This document shows, in pieces, positions 1 through 8,330 of a DNA stretch of 55,778 nucleotides. The DNA comes from Lysobacter dokdonensis DS-58. Its GTDB lineage: Bacteria > Pseudomonadota > Gammaproteobacteria > Xanthomonadales > Xanthomonadaceae. Location of the stretch: the NCBI RefSeq assembly GCF_000770795.1, contig NZ_JRKJ01000017.1, positions 1 to 55,778 of the forward strand, given 5' to 3'. A program made the position numbers and the translations under genes. Each line of letters opens with the position of its first letter. Position 1 is the first letter of the stretch. The notes beneath the pieces were generated by a model. It made no database searches. It worked only from the letters and a program-made list of their open reading frames with translations, and was not told the DNA's origin.

Positions 1-228
1 GACTCGGTGGCCAGCGGCGCGGCCGTGGAAGTCGGCGCGGACCTCGACGCCGAACTCGCGCGCATCGACGCCGCCTTGCGCCAGCCCGGGCTCGGCCGCG
101 ACGGCCAACTCGCGTTGTGGCGCGCGCGCGTCCACACGCTGCGCTCGGCCGTGAGTTTCGAATCCACGCGGCGCTGGCTGGCGGTGCACGGGGAGGGTTA
201 CGACGGCGCGCTCGTGCGCGTCGACTGA
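1..228 (+). CDS. C-terminal end of a hypothetical protein (cut by window edge)
   Basis: The reading frame is open from the first base of the window to a TGA at 226-228, so only the last 75 residues are present. The GTG at position 7 is probably internal, because the codons before it are also open. The fragment is charged and helical, with no cysteines and no membrane segment. I recognise no family. It ends 74 bp upstream of the secreted PDZ protein and could share its transcript. The rest of the gene lies outside the window, so its function cannot be judged. Confidence 0.7.
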   Translation, partial: DSVASGAAVEVGADLDAELARIDAALRQPGLGRDGQLALWRARVHTLRSAVSFESTRRWLAVHGEGYDGALVRVD

Positions 229-302
229 GCCCTGCGACGCAATCGCGCCCCGCCGCATCCCTGTCACCGGCACACACACCCCATCACCGCATCGAGGACC
301 GC

Positions 303-1436
303 ATGAAACCTTCCCGTGCAACAACCCTGCTCGGCGCGTGCATCGCGCTGGCGCTCGCCGCCGGCGCCGCCGCCGAAACACCGAAGCCGAAAGCGCGCAC
401 CGCCGACGCTGCCACGCAGGCGCAACTGGATGCCGCGCAGGCCGACCTGCAACGCGCCGCCAAGCGCGTCGCCGAATTGCAGGCCAAGCTCGGCGTCGAA
501 GGCACGCCCGGCGTGCATGTGTTCGAACGCCGCATGGTGAACAAGCCGATCATCGGCGTCGTCCTCGCGCCCGATGCGCAGGCCGGCGTGCGCGTGGCCG
601 GCGTCACGCCCGAGAGCGGTGCGGCGAAGGCCGGCCTCAGGGCGGGCGATCGCATCACCGCGGTGGCCGGCACGCAGGTGCTCGGCAGCAACGGCGATCT
701 GCGCATGGAGAACGCGCGCAAGTTGTTCACCGGCCTGGACGAAGGCAAGCCGGTGCGCATCGACTACGTGCGCGCGGGCAAGGCCACGACGGTCAACGTC
801 ACGCCGTCGAAGGAACAGGACGTGTTCTGGGTCGGCACGCCGGGCGAAGGCGGCCCGCAGATCCGCCGCATCGAGATCCCGGGCGTCGGCGATGGCGTGC
901 GCCAGGAAGTCATCCGCATCGGGCCGCGCGGCGATTGCAAGGGCAAGGACTGCAAAGTGCCGATGCTCGCGGAGGCGTTCCGCTGGAACGGATTGAACCT
1001 CGCATCCGTCGACGCCAAGCTCGGTCGTTACTTCGGCACCGACAAGGGCGTGCTCGTGCTGAGCGCCGGCGCCGACCTCCAGGGCCTGCAACCGGGCGAT
1101 GTCATCCAGAAGATCGACGGTCGCGCCGTGGGCTCCCCGCGCGAAGCAATGGAAGCGTTGCGCGCCAAGGACGGGAAGTCGATGGCGCTGGTCGAATACA
1201 TGCGCGACCGTCGCGTGGCGAGTACGCGGGTGCAGGTGCCGGAGTTGAACTTCAAGTTCATCACCCCGCCGCCCCCGCCGCCCGCGCCGCCCGCACCGCC
1301 GGCGCCTCCCACCGCGCCGCGCGTGCAGAAGGCCACACCGCTGTGGCCGCCGCCGTCGCCGCCCACGCCCCCGCCGCCGCCGTCCGCGTTCATGGACGAG
1401 GAAGCCACGGTCATCACCCTCGACGCGCGCGTCTAG
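303..1436 (+). CDS. Secreted protein with two PDZ domains and a proline-rich tail
   Basis: The product has 377 residues and starts with a signal peptide (a basic MKPSR start, then an Ala/Leu-rich core ending near residue 25 at AAAE). A short coiled-coil-like stretch follows (about 35-65). Two PDZ-like modules are visible, about 80-175 (GVTPESGAAKAGLRAGDRI) and about 240-310 (LQGLQPGDVIQKIDG). There is no trypsin-like protease domain, so it is not DegP/HtrA but a PDZ-only periplasmic or envelope protein that probably binds C-termini of other proteins. The last 55 residues are a Pro/Ala tail. I chose the ATG at 303 over longer upstream reading because the signal peptide begins there. Its stop overlaps the stop of the convergent aldo/keto reductase by 4 bp. 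The exact partner is unknown. Confidence 0.8.
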   Translation: MKPSRATTLLGACIALALAAGAAAETPKPKARTADAATQAQLDAAQADLQRAAKRVAELQAKLGVEGTPGVHVFERRMVNKPIIGVVLAPDAQAGVRVAGVTPESGAAKAGLRAGDRITAVAGTQVLGSNGDLRMENARKLFTGLDEGKPVRIDYVRAGKATTVNVTPSKEQDVFWVGTPGEGGPQIRRIEIPGVGDGVRQEVIRIGPRGDCKGKDCKVPMLAEAFRWNGLNLASVDAKLGRYFGTDKGVLVLSAGADLQGLQPGDVIQKIDGRAVGSPREAMEALRAKDGKSMALVEYMRDRRVASTRVQVPELNFKFITPPPPPPAPPAPPAPPTAPRVQKATPLWPPPSPPTPPPPPSAFMDEEATVITLDARV

Positions 1437-2404
1437 GCCGTCGCGGCCTCGATCCGCGACCACGTCGCATCGTCGAAGCGCCCGGCCATCTCGAGCGCTT
1501 CGATGTCCTGCACCAACTGCTCGGTGCGCGATGCACCGAGCATCACCGTCGACACATGCGGATTGCGCAGGCACCAGGCGACCGCCAGTGGCGCGGGCCC
1601 GACGCCGAGTTCGTCGGCGAGCGCCGTGAACTTGCGCGCACGCTCCACGCGCCGCGCCTGCGGATCGTCCAGCAACGCATCGCGCAACCAGGCGAAGCGT
1701 TCCTGGCCGAGGCGCGAATCGGCCGGCACGCCCGCGTTGTACTTGCCCGTCAGCAGGCCCGAAGCGAGCGGCGACCAGATCGTCAGCCCCATGCCGTATT
1801 CGGAATAGAGCGGCGCGTATTCGAGTTCGACCCGCTCGCGGTGCAGCAGGTTGTATTGCGGCTGCTCCATCGTCGGCGCGACCAGGTTGTGCGCGCGCGC
1901 GACCTTGTGCGCTTCGCGGATCGCATGCGCCGGCCACTCCGACGTGCCCCAGTACAGCACCTTGCCCTGCCGCACGAGCGTATCCATCGCCCACACCGTT
2001 TCGGCGATCGGCGTGTCGGGGTCGGGGCGGTGGCAGAAATACAGGTCGAGGTAATCGACGCGCAGGCGCTGGAGTGCGGCGTTGCAGGCATCGTGCACGT
2101 GCTTGCGCGACAGGCCGCGCTGCGTCGGCCGCGGATGGTCGACCGCGCCGAAATACACCTTGCTCGACACGCACCAGCTGTCGCGCGGCAGGCGCAGGTC
2201 GGCGAGCACGTCGCCCATGACGCGTTCGGCTTCGCCGTTGGCGTACGTCTCGGCGTTGTCGAAGTAGTTGATGCCGTGGTCCCACGCCGCGGCGATGAGA
2301 TTGCGCGCTTCGCCCCGGCCGAGCTGGTTGCCGAACGTCACCCACGCACCGAAGGACAGCGCGGAGATCGGGAGACCGGAAGCACCGAGGCGGCGGTATT
2401 GCAT
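1433..2404 (-). CDS. Aldo/keto reductase, Kv-beta-like subfamily
   Basis: The product has 323 residues from the ATG at 2404 (MQYRRLG). An in-frame start at 2521 would add 39 residues without family character. The catalytic tetrad of aldo/keto reductases is visible: Asp and Tyr in FDNAETYANG, Lys in CVSSKVYF and His in LYFCHRPD. The N-terminus (GLPISALSFGAWVTFG) and YANGEAERVMG are typical of the potassium-channel-beta-like branch of NADPH-dependent reductases. The protein is cytoplasmic and should reduce aldehydes or ketones with NADPH; the natural substrate cannot be read from sequence. It diverges from the diguanylate cyclase gene across about 100 bp and converges with the PDZ gene with overlapping stops. 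Confidence 0.9.
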   Translation of the reverse strand: MQYRRLGASGLPISALSFGAWVTFGNQLGRGEARNLIAAAWDHGINYFDNAETYANGEAERVMGDVLADLRLPRDSWCVSSKVYFGAVDHPRPTQRGLSRKHVHDACNAALQRLRVDYLDLYFCHRPDPDTPIAETVWAMDTLVRQGKVLYWGTSEWPAHAIREAHKVARAHNLVAPTMEQPQYNLLHRERVELEYAPLYSEYGMGLTIWSPLASGLLTGKYNAGVPADSRLGQERFAWLRDALLDDPQARRVERARKFTALADELGVGPAPLAVAWCLRNPHVSTVMLGASRTEQLVQDIEALEMAGRFDDATWSRIEAATA

Positions 2405-2508
2405 GCGAAGGTCCTTTCGCGCGACTGGGAAGGCCGTCGAGGATACGCCGGGGCACGCAGCGGCCGTGAGCGCGCTATCCTCCGGGCGGGGAACCGCAGG
2501 GGTGGGCG

Positions 2509-3648
2509 ATGCGTTCGACAACCGCCGGTCGGCATTACAGCGAGATCGTGGAACAACTGGTCACGCGGCCGGACGAGGTGATGCTCGAAGTCGGCGCGAG
2601 CGGCGAGCTGCTCGTCGCGCGGCTGCGCGTGGCGGTCGCCGCGATGCTCCTGCTGCTGCCGCTGGCCAACGCGACCACCGGCGGCCAGTTCAGCGAAACG
2701 CTCATCGGCCTGGCCGGCGCGGTGTTCGTGAACATCTTCGCGCAGGTGTGGCTCGCGCTCGCACGGCACGGCCGCCGCTTCCGATGGCTGCCTTTCGCCT
2801 CGGGCGCATACGACGTCACCGCGACGACGCTGGTGCTGCTCATGCTGGCCTGGAACCACCTGCCCGCGGGCGTCAACAGCATGATCGTGTGGTGCGGCTA
2901 CCTGCTCGCCATCGCGTTGACCGCCTTGCGCAACGACGGGCGCGTGACCTTGTTCGTCGGCGGGCTGGCGATCGCGCAATACGCGTTGCTCTCGCTGGGC
3001 GTGTTCACCATCGCGACGCCCGACCAACTGATTTCCAGCGACTACGGCACGGTCACCGCGGGCGGGCAGTTGCAGCGGCTCGTGCTGCTGGCGGCGTTCA
3101 CGCTGATCACGGCGGTGGTGGTCTATCGGATGCAGCGGCTGGTGGAGATGTCGGGCACCGATGGCCTGACCGAACTGCCGAACCGCACCTGGCTCGTGCA
3201 TCGCTTCCCCCGCCTGCTCGACGCCGCGCGCCGCGACGGCGTGAGCCTGTGCGTGGCGCTGATCGACCTGGATCATTTCAAGCGCATCAACGACGAGATC
3301 GGGCATCACGCGGGAGACCGTGCACTGATGCATGTCGTCGACATGGTGCGCGACTCGCTGGAAGACGGCGAATGGCTCGCGCGCCTGGGCGGCGAGGAGT
3401 TCGTGCTGGTGCTGCGCAAGCCGCTCGGCACTGCGTGGGAACGCGTGGACGGCCTGCGTCGCACGTTGTTCTCGCGGCGCTTCGTGCCCGACGCGGGCGC
3501 CGACCCGGTGCTACTCACTTTCAGCGCCGGGGTCGCGAGCTTTCCGCACGAGGCCAGCGACCTGTCCGGCCTGCTCCGCCGCGCGGACTTGCGCCTGAAT
3601 TCGGCGAAGTCCTCCGGCCGCAACCGGGTGCTGGCGCGCGACGCCTGA
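2509..3648 (+). CDS. Membrane-bound diguanylate cyclase (GGDEF domain)
   Basis: The product has 379 residues. The N-terminal half carries about six hydrophobic segments (roughly residues 40-60, 65-85, 95-120, 125-145, 150-170, 185-205), forming an uncharacterised membrane sensor. A GGDEF domain follows (about 215-375), with the active-site signature intact as GGEEF, the metal-binding stretch LIDLDHFKRIND, and FSAGVASFP near the end. The enzyme should join two GTP into cyclic di-GMP. The allosteric inhibitory I-site (RxxD nine to six residues before GGEEF) is missing: E and E occupy those positions, so product inhibition of the usual kind is unlikely. The ATG at 2509 follows a GGGGTGGG stretch that can act as a ribosome binding site. 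Confidence 0.93.
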   Translation: MRSTTAGRHYSEIVEQLVTRPDEVMLEVGASGELLVARLRVAVAAMLLLLPLANATTGGQFSETLIGLAGAVFVNIFAQVWLALARHGRRFRWLPFASGAYDVTATTLVLLMLAWNHLPAGVNSMIVWCGYLLAIALTALRNDGRVTLFVGGLAIAQYALLSLGVFTIATPDQLISSDYGTVTAGGQLQRLVLLAAFTLITAVVVYRMQRLVEMSGTDGLTELPNRTWLVHRFPRLLDAARRDGVSLCVALIDLDHFKRINDEIGHHAGDRALMHVVDMVRDSLEDGEWLARLGGEEFVLVLRKPLGTAWERVDGLRRTLFSRRFVPDAGADPVLLTFSAGVASFPHEASDLSGLLRRADLRLNSAKSSGRNRVLARDA

Positions 3649-3678
3649 TACCTGAACACGGGGCCGGGTCGCCGTCGG

Positions 3679-3707
3679 TTGCCGCTGGCGGCACCCTCGA
3701 CTAAGGT
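3679..3707 (+). promoter_or_regulatory. Putative sigma-70 promoter for the nucleoside transporter gene
   Basis: TTGCCG at 3679-3684 and TAAGGT at 3702-3707 are separated by 17 bp, and the start codon lies 34 bp downstream. The -10 match is modest. The position between the cyclase stop (3648) and the transporter ATG (3742) is right. Confidence 0.35.
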
Positions 3708-3741
3708 GCGCCGTCGGCCGTTCCGGCCTGGGGGATTCTCG

Positions 3742-5040
3742 ATGGATGCATTGGCCCGGATCGGCTTCGGCCTGTTCGGCCTGGCGGTGCTGATCGGCAT
3801 CGCATGGCTGTTCTCGAACAACAAGAAAGCGGTCGACTGGCGCCTGGTGCTCACCGGCGTCGCGCTGCAGATCGGCTTCGCCGCGCTGGTGCTGCTGGTG
3901 CCGGGCGCGCGCACGGTGTTCCAGGGATTGGGCGATGGCTTCGTCGCAATCCTGGCGTTCGTCAACGAAGGCTCGAAGTTCATCTTCGGCTCGCTGATGG
4001 ACACCTCGAAGTTCGGCTTCATCTTCGCCTTCCAGGTGTTGCCGACGATCATCTTCTTCGCCTCGCTCATGGGCGTGCTGTATCACCTCGGCGTGATGCA
4101 GGCGGTCGTGCGCGGCATGGCCTGGGCGATCACCAAGGTGATGCGCGTGTCGGGCGCGGAGACCACGTCGGTGTGCGCGAGCGTCTTCATCGGCCAGACC
4201 GAGGCGCCGCTGACCGTGCGGCCGTACATCCCGCGCATGACCGAGTCGGAGCTGATCACGATGATGATCGGCGGCATGGCGCACATCGCCGGCGGCGTGC
4301 TCGCCGCGTACGTGGGCATGCTCGGCGGCGGCGATCCGGTGCAGGGTGCGTTCTACGCCAAGCACCTGCTGGCCGCATCGATCATGGCCGCGCCGGCGAC
4401 GCTGGTCGTCGCCAAGATCCTCATCCCCGAAACCGGCACCCCGCTCACGCGCGGCACGGTGAAGATGGAAGTGGAGAAGTCCGCGAGCAACGTCATCGAC
4501 GCCGCGGCCTCCGGCGCGGGCGACGGCCTGCGCCTCGCGCTCAACATCGGCGCGATGCTGCTGGCCTTCATCGCGCTGATCGCGTTGCTCAACTGGCCGC
4601 TCACGTGGATCGGCGAAGCGACGGGCCTGGCCGGTGCGCTCGGCCGCCCGACGGACGTCGCCTCGATCCTCGGCTACGTCATGGCGCCCATCGCCTGGGT
4701 GATCGGCGTGCCGTGGCAGGATTCGGTCACGGTGGGTTCGCTCATCGGCCAGAAGATCGTCATCAATGAATTCGTCGCCTACCTGCAGCTCGCGGATATC
4801 GTGAACGGCAAGGTCGCGGGCGTCGCGCTGACCGAACAGGGCAAGCTGATCGCCACGTACGCGCTGTGCGGCTTCGCGAACTTCTCGTCGATCGCGATCC
4901 AGATCGGGGGCATCGGCGGGCTCGCGCCGGAACGTCGCGGCGATCTCGCGCGCTTCGGCTTGCGCGCGGTGCTCGGCGGTTCCATCGCCACCTTCATGAC
5001 CGCGACCATCGCGGGCGTGCTGACCTATCTCGGGAGCTGA
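3742..5040 (+). CDS. nupC: Concentrative nucleoside transporter, NupC/CNT family
   Basis: The product has 432 residues from ATG 3742, with a GGGGGA ribosome binding site about 7 bp upstream; an earlier in-frame start would add 21 basic residues. It is a polytopic inner-membrane protein that imports nucleosides driven by a cation gradient. Family marks are the GQTEAPL motif (about 151-157) and NEFVAYLQL (about 342-350), both part of the CNT substrate site, plus the re-entrant gating region between them. Full length for a bacterial CNT protein. The kinase gene starts 9 bp after its stop, which suggests co-transcription and use of the imported nucleoside or its sugar. Which nucleosides are carried is not decided by sequence alone. 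Confidence 0.93.
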   Translation: MDALARIGFGLFGLAVLIGIAWLFSNNKKAVDWRLVLTGVALQIGFAALVLLVPGARTVFQGLGDGFVAILAFVNEGSKFIFGSLMDTSKFGFIFAFQVLPTIIFFASLMGVLYHLGVMQAVVRGMAWAITKVMRVSGAETTSVCASVFIGQTEAPLTVRPYIPRMTESELITMMIGGMAHIAGGVLAAYVGMLGGGDPVQGAFYAKHLLAASIMAAPATLVVAKILIPETGTPLTRGTVKMEVEKSASNVIDAAASGAGDGLRLALNIGAMLLAFIALIALLNWPLTWIGEATGLAGALGRPTDVASILGYVMAPIAWVIGVPWQDSVTVGSLIGQKIVINEFVAYLQLADIVNGKVAGVALTEQGKLIATYALCGFANFSSIAIQIGGIGGLAPERRGDLARFGLRAVLGGSIATFMTATIAGVLTYLGS

Positions 5041-5049
5041 GTCGCCGCC

Positions 5050-6000
5050 ATGTCGGACGTCGCCGTCGTCGGTTCGTTCAACGTCGATCACGTCTGGCGC
5101 TGCGACGCGCTGCCGCACGCGGGCGAAACGCGCACGGGCCGGTATTCCACCGGCCCCGGCGGAAAGGGCTTCAACCAGGCGGTCGCTTCCGCGCGCGCGG
5201 GCGCGTCGACGAGTTTCGTCTGCGCACTCGGCGACGACCTCGGCGGGCAACTGGCGCGCGCGTTGGCGGAGGCCGACGGCATCGCGCTCGTCGACCAGCG
5301 CAGCGAGCATCCGACCGGCACCGCGGGCATCTACGTCGATGCGCACGGGCGCAATTCGATCGTGATCGGCGCGGGCGCCAATGGCGACCTGCGCGCGAGC
5401 TTCGTGGAATCGCAGTGGGCGGTGATCGCGCAGGCGCGCGTCGTGCTCGCGCAGTGCGAATCGCCGGGCGACGCGGTGCTGGTTGCATTGCGCATCGGGC
5501 TCGACGTCGGCGCGACCACGGTGCTCAATCCGGCGCCGGCGAACGCCGATGTCGACGTCGAGCTGCTCGTGATGGCGGACATCCTCACGCCGAACGAAAC
5601 CGAATTCGCCGCGTTGCTCGGCAAGCACTGCGGGGTGGAGATCGACCCCGACAGCCTGGCGGCCACCGACTCGGCCACGCTGCACGCGCATTGCCGCAAC
5701 CTGCTGCCGCAAGGCAGCGTAGTGATCACGCTCGGCGCCGAAGGGGCGTTCGTTTCGCACGCTGCCGGCCAACTGCGCGGCGACGACCTCGCGCTGTATC
5801 GCGTCCCGGCCTACCCCGCCACGCCCATCGACACGACCGGCGCGGGCGATGCCTTCAGCGGCGCGCTGGCGGCATCGCTGTCGCAGCTCGAACAGCCCTT
5901 CGCCGAACACGTGCGGTTCGCCGCACGCTATGCCGCGCGTTCGACCGAAACCGCGGGCGCCGCTGCATCCATGCCGCGGCTGGCACCACTCGGCGCGTAG
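5050..6000 (+). CDS. PfkB-family carbohydrate/nucleoside kinase (ribokinase-like)
   Basis: The product has 316 residues. Both PfkB signatures are present: the Gly-rich sugar-binding GPGGKGFNQA (about 35-44) and DTTGAGDAFSG (about 261-271), whose Asp near 267 is the catalytic base. TPNETE in the middle is typical of the ribokinase branch. It should transfer phosphate from ATP to the sugar hydroxyl of ribose or of a nucleoside. Its place directly behind a nucleoside transporter favours a role in nucleoside or ribose salvage; this is inference, and I leave the symbol blank because ribokinase and nucleoside kinase cannot be separated here. dusB starts 11 bp after its stop. Confidence 0.88.
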   Translation: MSDVAVVGSFNVDHVWRCDALPHAGETRTGRYSTGPGGKGFNQAVASARAGASTSFVCALGDDLGGQLARALAEADGIALVDQRSEHPTGTAGIYVDAHGRNSIVIGAGANGDLRASFVESQWAVIAQARVVLAQCESPGDAVLVALRIGLDVGATTVLNPAPANADVDVELLVMADILTPNETEFAALLGKHCGVEIDPDSLAATDSATLHAHCRNLLPQGSVVITLGAEGAFVSHAAGQLRGDDLALYRVPAYPATPIDTTGAGDAFSGALAASLSQLEQPFAEHVRFAARYAARSTETAGAAASMPRLAPLGA

Positions 6001-6011
6001 AATCCCGGGCC

Positions 6012-7010
6012 ATGCTGATCGGCCCGTACGCCATCACTCCGAATGTCCTCCTCGCGCCCATGGCGGGCGTGACGGACAAACCGTTCCGCGTGTTGTGCAA
6101 ACGGCTCGGCGCGGGGTTGTGTGCCTCCGAGATGACGACGTCGGATCCGCGGTTCTGGAAGACGTCAAAGTCCCTGCATCGCATGGACCACGACGGCGAG
6201 CCTGCGCCGATCAGCGTGCAGATCGCCGGCACGATCCCCGAGGTGATGGCCGACGCCGCGCGCTACAACGTGGACCACGGCGCGCAGATCATCGACATCA
6301 ACATGGGGTGCCCGGCGAAGAAAGTGTGCAACGCGTGGGCCGGCTCGGCGCTGATGCGCGACGAAGCCCTGGTGGCGCGCATCCTCGAGGCGGTGGTGAA
6401 CGCAGTCGACGTGCCGGTGACCTTGAAAATCCGCACCGGTTGGGCGGCCGACCGGCGCAATGCGCCGAACATCGCGCGCATCGCGCAGGGCAGCGGCATC
6501 GCCGCGCTCGCCGTGCACGGACGCACGCGCGACCAGCAATACGGCGGCGTGGCCGAGTACGACACGATCGGCGAAATCAAGGCGATGCTGTCGATTCCGG
6601 TCGTCGCGAACGGCGACGTCGATTCGCCGGAGAAGGCCGCCTTCGTGTTGCGACGGACCGGGTGCGATGCGGTGATGGTGGGCCGCGCGGCGCAGGGCCG
6701 GCCTTGGATCTTTCGCGAGATCGCGCACTACCTGGCCACCGGCGAAACGCTCGCGCCGCCGACGCTGCGCGAAGTGCGCGACGTGTTGCTGGGCCATCTC
6801 GAAGCGCTGCATGCCTTCTACGGCGAACTCTCCGGCGTGCGCATCGCGCGCAAGCACCTGGGGTGGTATGCGAAGGACCGGCCTGAAAACCACGCGTTCC
6901 GACATGTGGTGAATCGGGCGGAGACCGCGGAGATGCAGTTGGCGCTGACGCGGGATTACTTCGACGCGTTGATCGCGGGCGAGCCGACCGGGTGGCCTGC
7001 GGCGGCGTGA
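6012..7010 (+). CDS. dusB: tRNA-dihydrouridine synthase B
   Basis: The product has 332 residues from ATG 6012. This FMN enzyme reduces specific uridines in the tRNA D-loop using NADPH. Visible marks are the FMN-binding LLAPMAGVTDKPFR near the N-terminus, NMGCPAKKVC with the catalytic Cys of the NxGCP motif (about residue 99), LKIRTGW, AVHGRTR and ANGDVDSPEKA, and GRAAQGRPWIF. The combination matches the DusB branch and its usual length (about 320-330). In many gammaproteobacteria dusB lies directly before fis; here no fis follows. The next gene is on the opposite strand. Confidence 0.95.
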   Translation: MLIGPYAITPNVLLAPMAGVTDKPFRVLCKRLGAGLCASEMTTSDPRFWKTSKSLHRMDHDGEPAPISVQIAGTIPEVMADAARYNVDHGAQIIDINMGCPAKKVCNAWAGSALMRDEALVARILEAVVNAVDVPVTLKIRTGWAADRRNAPNIARIAQGSGIAALAVHGRTRDQQYGGVAEYDTIGEIKAMLSIPVVANGDVDSPEKAAFVLRRTGCDAVMVGRAAQGRPWIFREIAHYLATGETLAPPTLREVRDVLLGHLEALHAFYGELSGVRIARKHLGWYAKDRPENHAFRHVVNRAETAEMQLALTRDYFDALIAGEPTGWPAAA

Positions 7011-7047
7011 TGTGGCGGCGTCGTGCGCGACGTCCGAATCTACGGAG

Positions 7048-7191
7048 TCACAGGTCTTTGCAGGGGAATGTGTCGTCGGCGCGTCTCACGACGGGCGGCT
7101 GCACACTGACGTCGACCACGGCGCGAGCATGCGAAACCGCCGACGCGGGTGTCTGCACGATCCATCCCGCCGCGGCTGCGAACACTCTCAT
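7048..7191 (-). CDS. Possible small protein coupled to the membrane hydrolase gene (doubtful)
   Basis: A 47-residue frame starts at ATG 7191, which overlaps the TGA of the upstream minus-strand gene as ATGA (7188-7191), the arrangement of translationally coupled genes. The N-terminus is mildly hydrophobic (MRVFAAAAGWIV) and a single Cys lies near the end. Against it: several codons end in A or T (AGA, GCA, GGA, ACA, GTT, AGT), unlike the GC3-rich neighbours, and I recognise no family. It may be an accidental frame in a 177-bp gap. Confidence 0.22.
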   Translation of the reverse strand: MRVFAAAAGWIVQTPASAVSHARAVVDVSVQPPVVRRADDTFPCKDL

Positions 7192-8189
7192 GGTTGCTCC
7201 CAGATGCGCGTCCACATCGCCGCGAGCCGTCGCGACGCTTCCCAGGGCCACTTCAACTGTTGCGCGGGAATCGCCCGCCACTGATGCCCTTCCCGCTCGG
7301 CGACGGCAAAACGGAAGCTGTAGTCGGGCTCCGATCCCATCCGCAGGTCGCTGAGCACCAGTTGTCCTTCGCGCACCTGCGCCTTCGTGAAGTGATGGTT
7401 GAACCACAGCAGGCGCGCGACTTGCGGTTGGCTCCGCACCGCATCCAGCGCGCGCGTCTCCGAATCGAAATGCGTGAAGCGGATCGGCCCACGATCGGCC
7501 ACGAGCGAACGCTCGCCTTCGACGAACCCCTCCGGCGTCATCGCCACCACGCGCCACAACAAGGTGTTGAAGGGCATCGGCACCGTGAACCGGGGCGCAT
7601 CGCCCAGCCCGATCGCCGCGAGCGACGCGCGCGCCTCGCGCTCGATCATCGCCTTCGCGACGAACGACCAGCCCACGTACCCGACGGCGATGGCGAGCGA
7701 CGCCGCCAACGCACGACCGGCGGCCGGCCGCGCGCCGAACCACGCCGCTGCCACGCAGCCGATGACGAGCGGCAAGGTCAGCATCGGATCGATGATGAAG
7801 AGCGTCGACCACATCGCAGGCGGCACCGGCAACGGCCACCAGATCTGCGTGCCGTACACGGTGCAGGCGTCGATCAGCGGGTGCGTGACCAGGCACAGCT
7901 GGATGATCCAGAACCACCGCGTCGGCGCAGCCGCCACGCGCCCGCCGCGCGAGCGGAACCACGCCCACAGCAGCCACCCGACGAGCGGCAGCAGGAACAG
8001 CGAATGCGTCGCCGCGCGATGCCAGGTCATCCGGATCACGGGGTCGTCGGTGAGGAACAGCGGCAGCACGTCGAGATCCGGCAGCGAATTGAGCGCCGCG
8101 CCGGCGAGCAGGGCCGCGCGGCGCTGCGCCGGCGGAGCGAGGGCGGCGGCAATGGCGCCGCCGATGAAAAGATGGGTGACCGAGTCCAT
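7188..8189 (-). CDS. YdjM-family membrane-bound metal-dependent hydrolase
   Basis: The product has 333 residues. The first 30 residues (MDSVTHLFIGG, then LNSLPDLDVLP) and WHRAATHSLF carry the His/Asp pattern of the YdjM/DUF457 family of inner-membrane putative metal-dependent hydrolases. Five to six hydrophobic segments fill roughly residues 1-190. The remaining C-terminal part, about 140 residues, is soluble and has no family I recognise. Founding relatives were described as LexA-regulated membrane proteins, but I see no clear LexA box here. The substrate is unknown. The gene is transcribed away from metK across a 141-bp intergenic region. Confidence 0.8.
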   Translation of the reverse strand: MDSVTHLFIGGAIAAALAPPAQRRAALLAGAALNSLPDLDVLPLFLTDDPVIRMTWHRAATHSLFLLPLVGWLLWAWFRSRGGRVAAAPTRWFWIIQLCLVTHPLIDACTVYGTQIWWPLPVPPAMWSTLFIIDPMLTLPLVIGCVAAAWFGARPAAGRALAASLAIAVGYVGWSFVAKAMIEREARASLAAIGLGDAPRFTVPMPFNTLLWRVVAMTPEGFVEGERSLVADRGPIRFTHFDSETRALDAVRSQPQVARLLWFNHHFTKAQVREGQLVLSDLRMGSEPDYSFRFAVAEREGHQWRAIPAQQLKWPWEASRRLAAMWTRIWEQP

Positions 8190-8280
8190 GCGGCGATGCT
8201 ATCCGGGCCCGACTGTCGCTTCGCTTACGCCCATTTATCCGCCGGTGGGAGCAAACTGCGCAATCCGGTCCGGGGGCCTG

Positions 8281-8320
8281 TACAATGCGCGCCCTCATCC
8301 TTTCATCCGAATCAAAGGAT
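8281..8320 (+). promoter_or_regulatory. metK leader: -10 box and hairpin covering the ribosome binding site
   Basis: TACAAT at 8281-8286 fits a -10 element, with no convincing -35. A short leader of about 40 nt would follow. Within it ATCCTTT (8297-8303) pairs perfectly with AAAGGAT (8314-8320), and the 3' arm contains the AAGGA that is the only plausible Shine-Dalgarno sequence, 11 nt before the ATG at 8331. The hairpin would therefore hide the ribosome binding site. It does not match any SAM riboswitch class I know. Confidence 0.45.
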
Positions 8321-8330
8321 ATAAGCAGCG

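Noticed and set aside
3511-5910. 799-codon minus-strand frame opposite nupC and the PfkB kinase
   Set aside because: The Arg/His/Asp-rich peptide without domains is the expected antisense of GC-rich genes, and the plus strand carries two complete, well-conserved proteins.
8281-8330. SAM riboswitch before metK
   Set aside because: The leader is only about 40 nt and shows one hairpin. It lacks the conserved parts of the SAM-I, SAM-II, SAM-IV and SAM/SAH classes.
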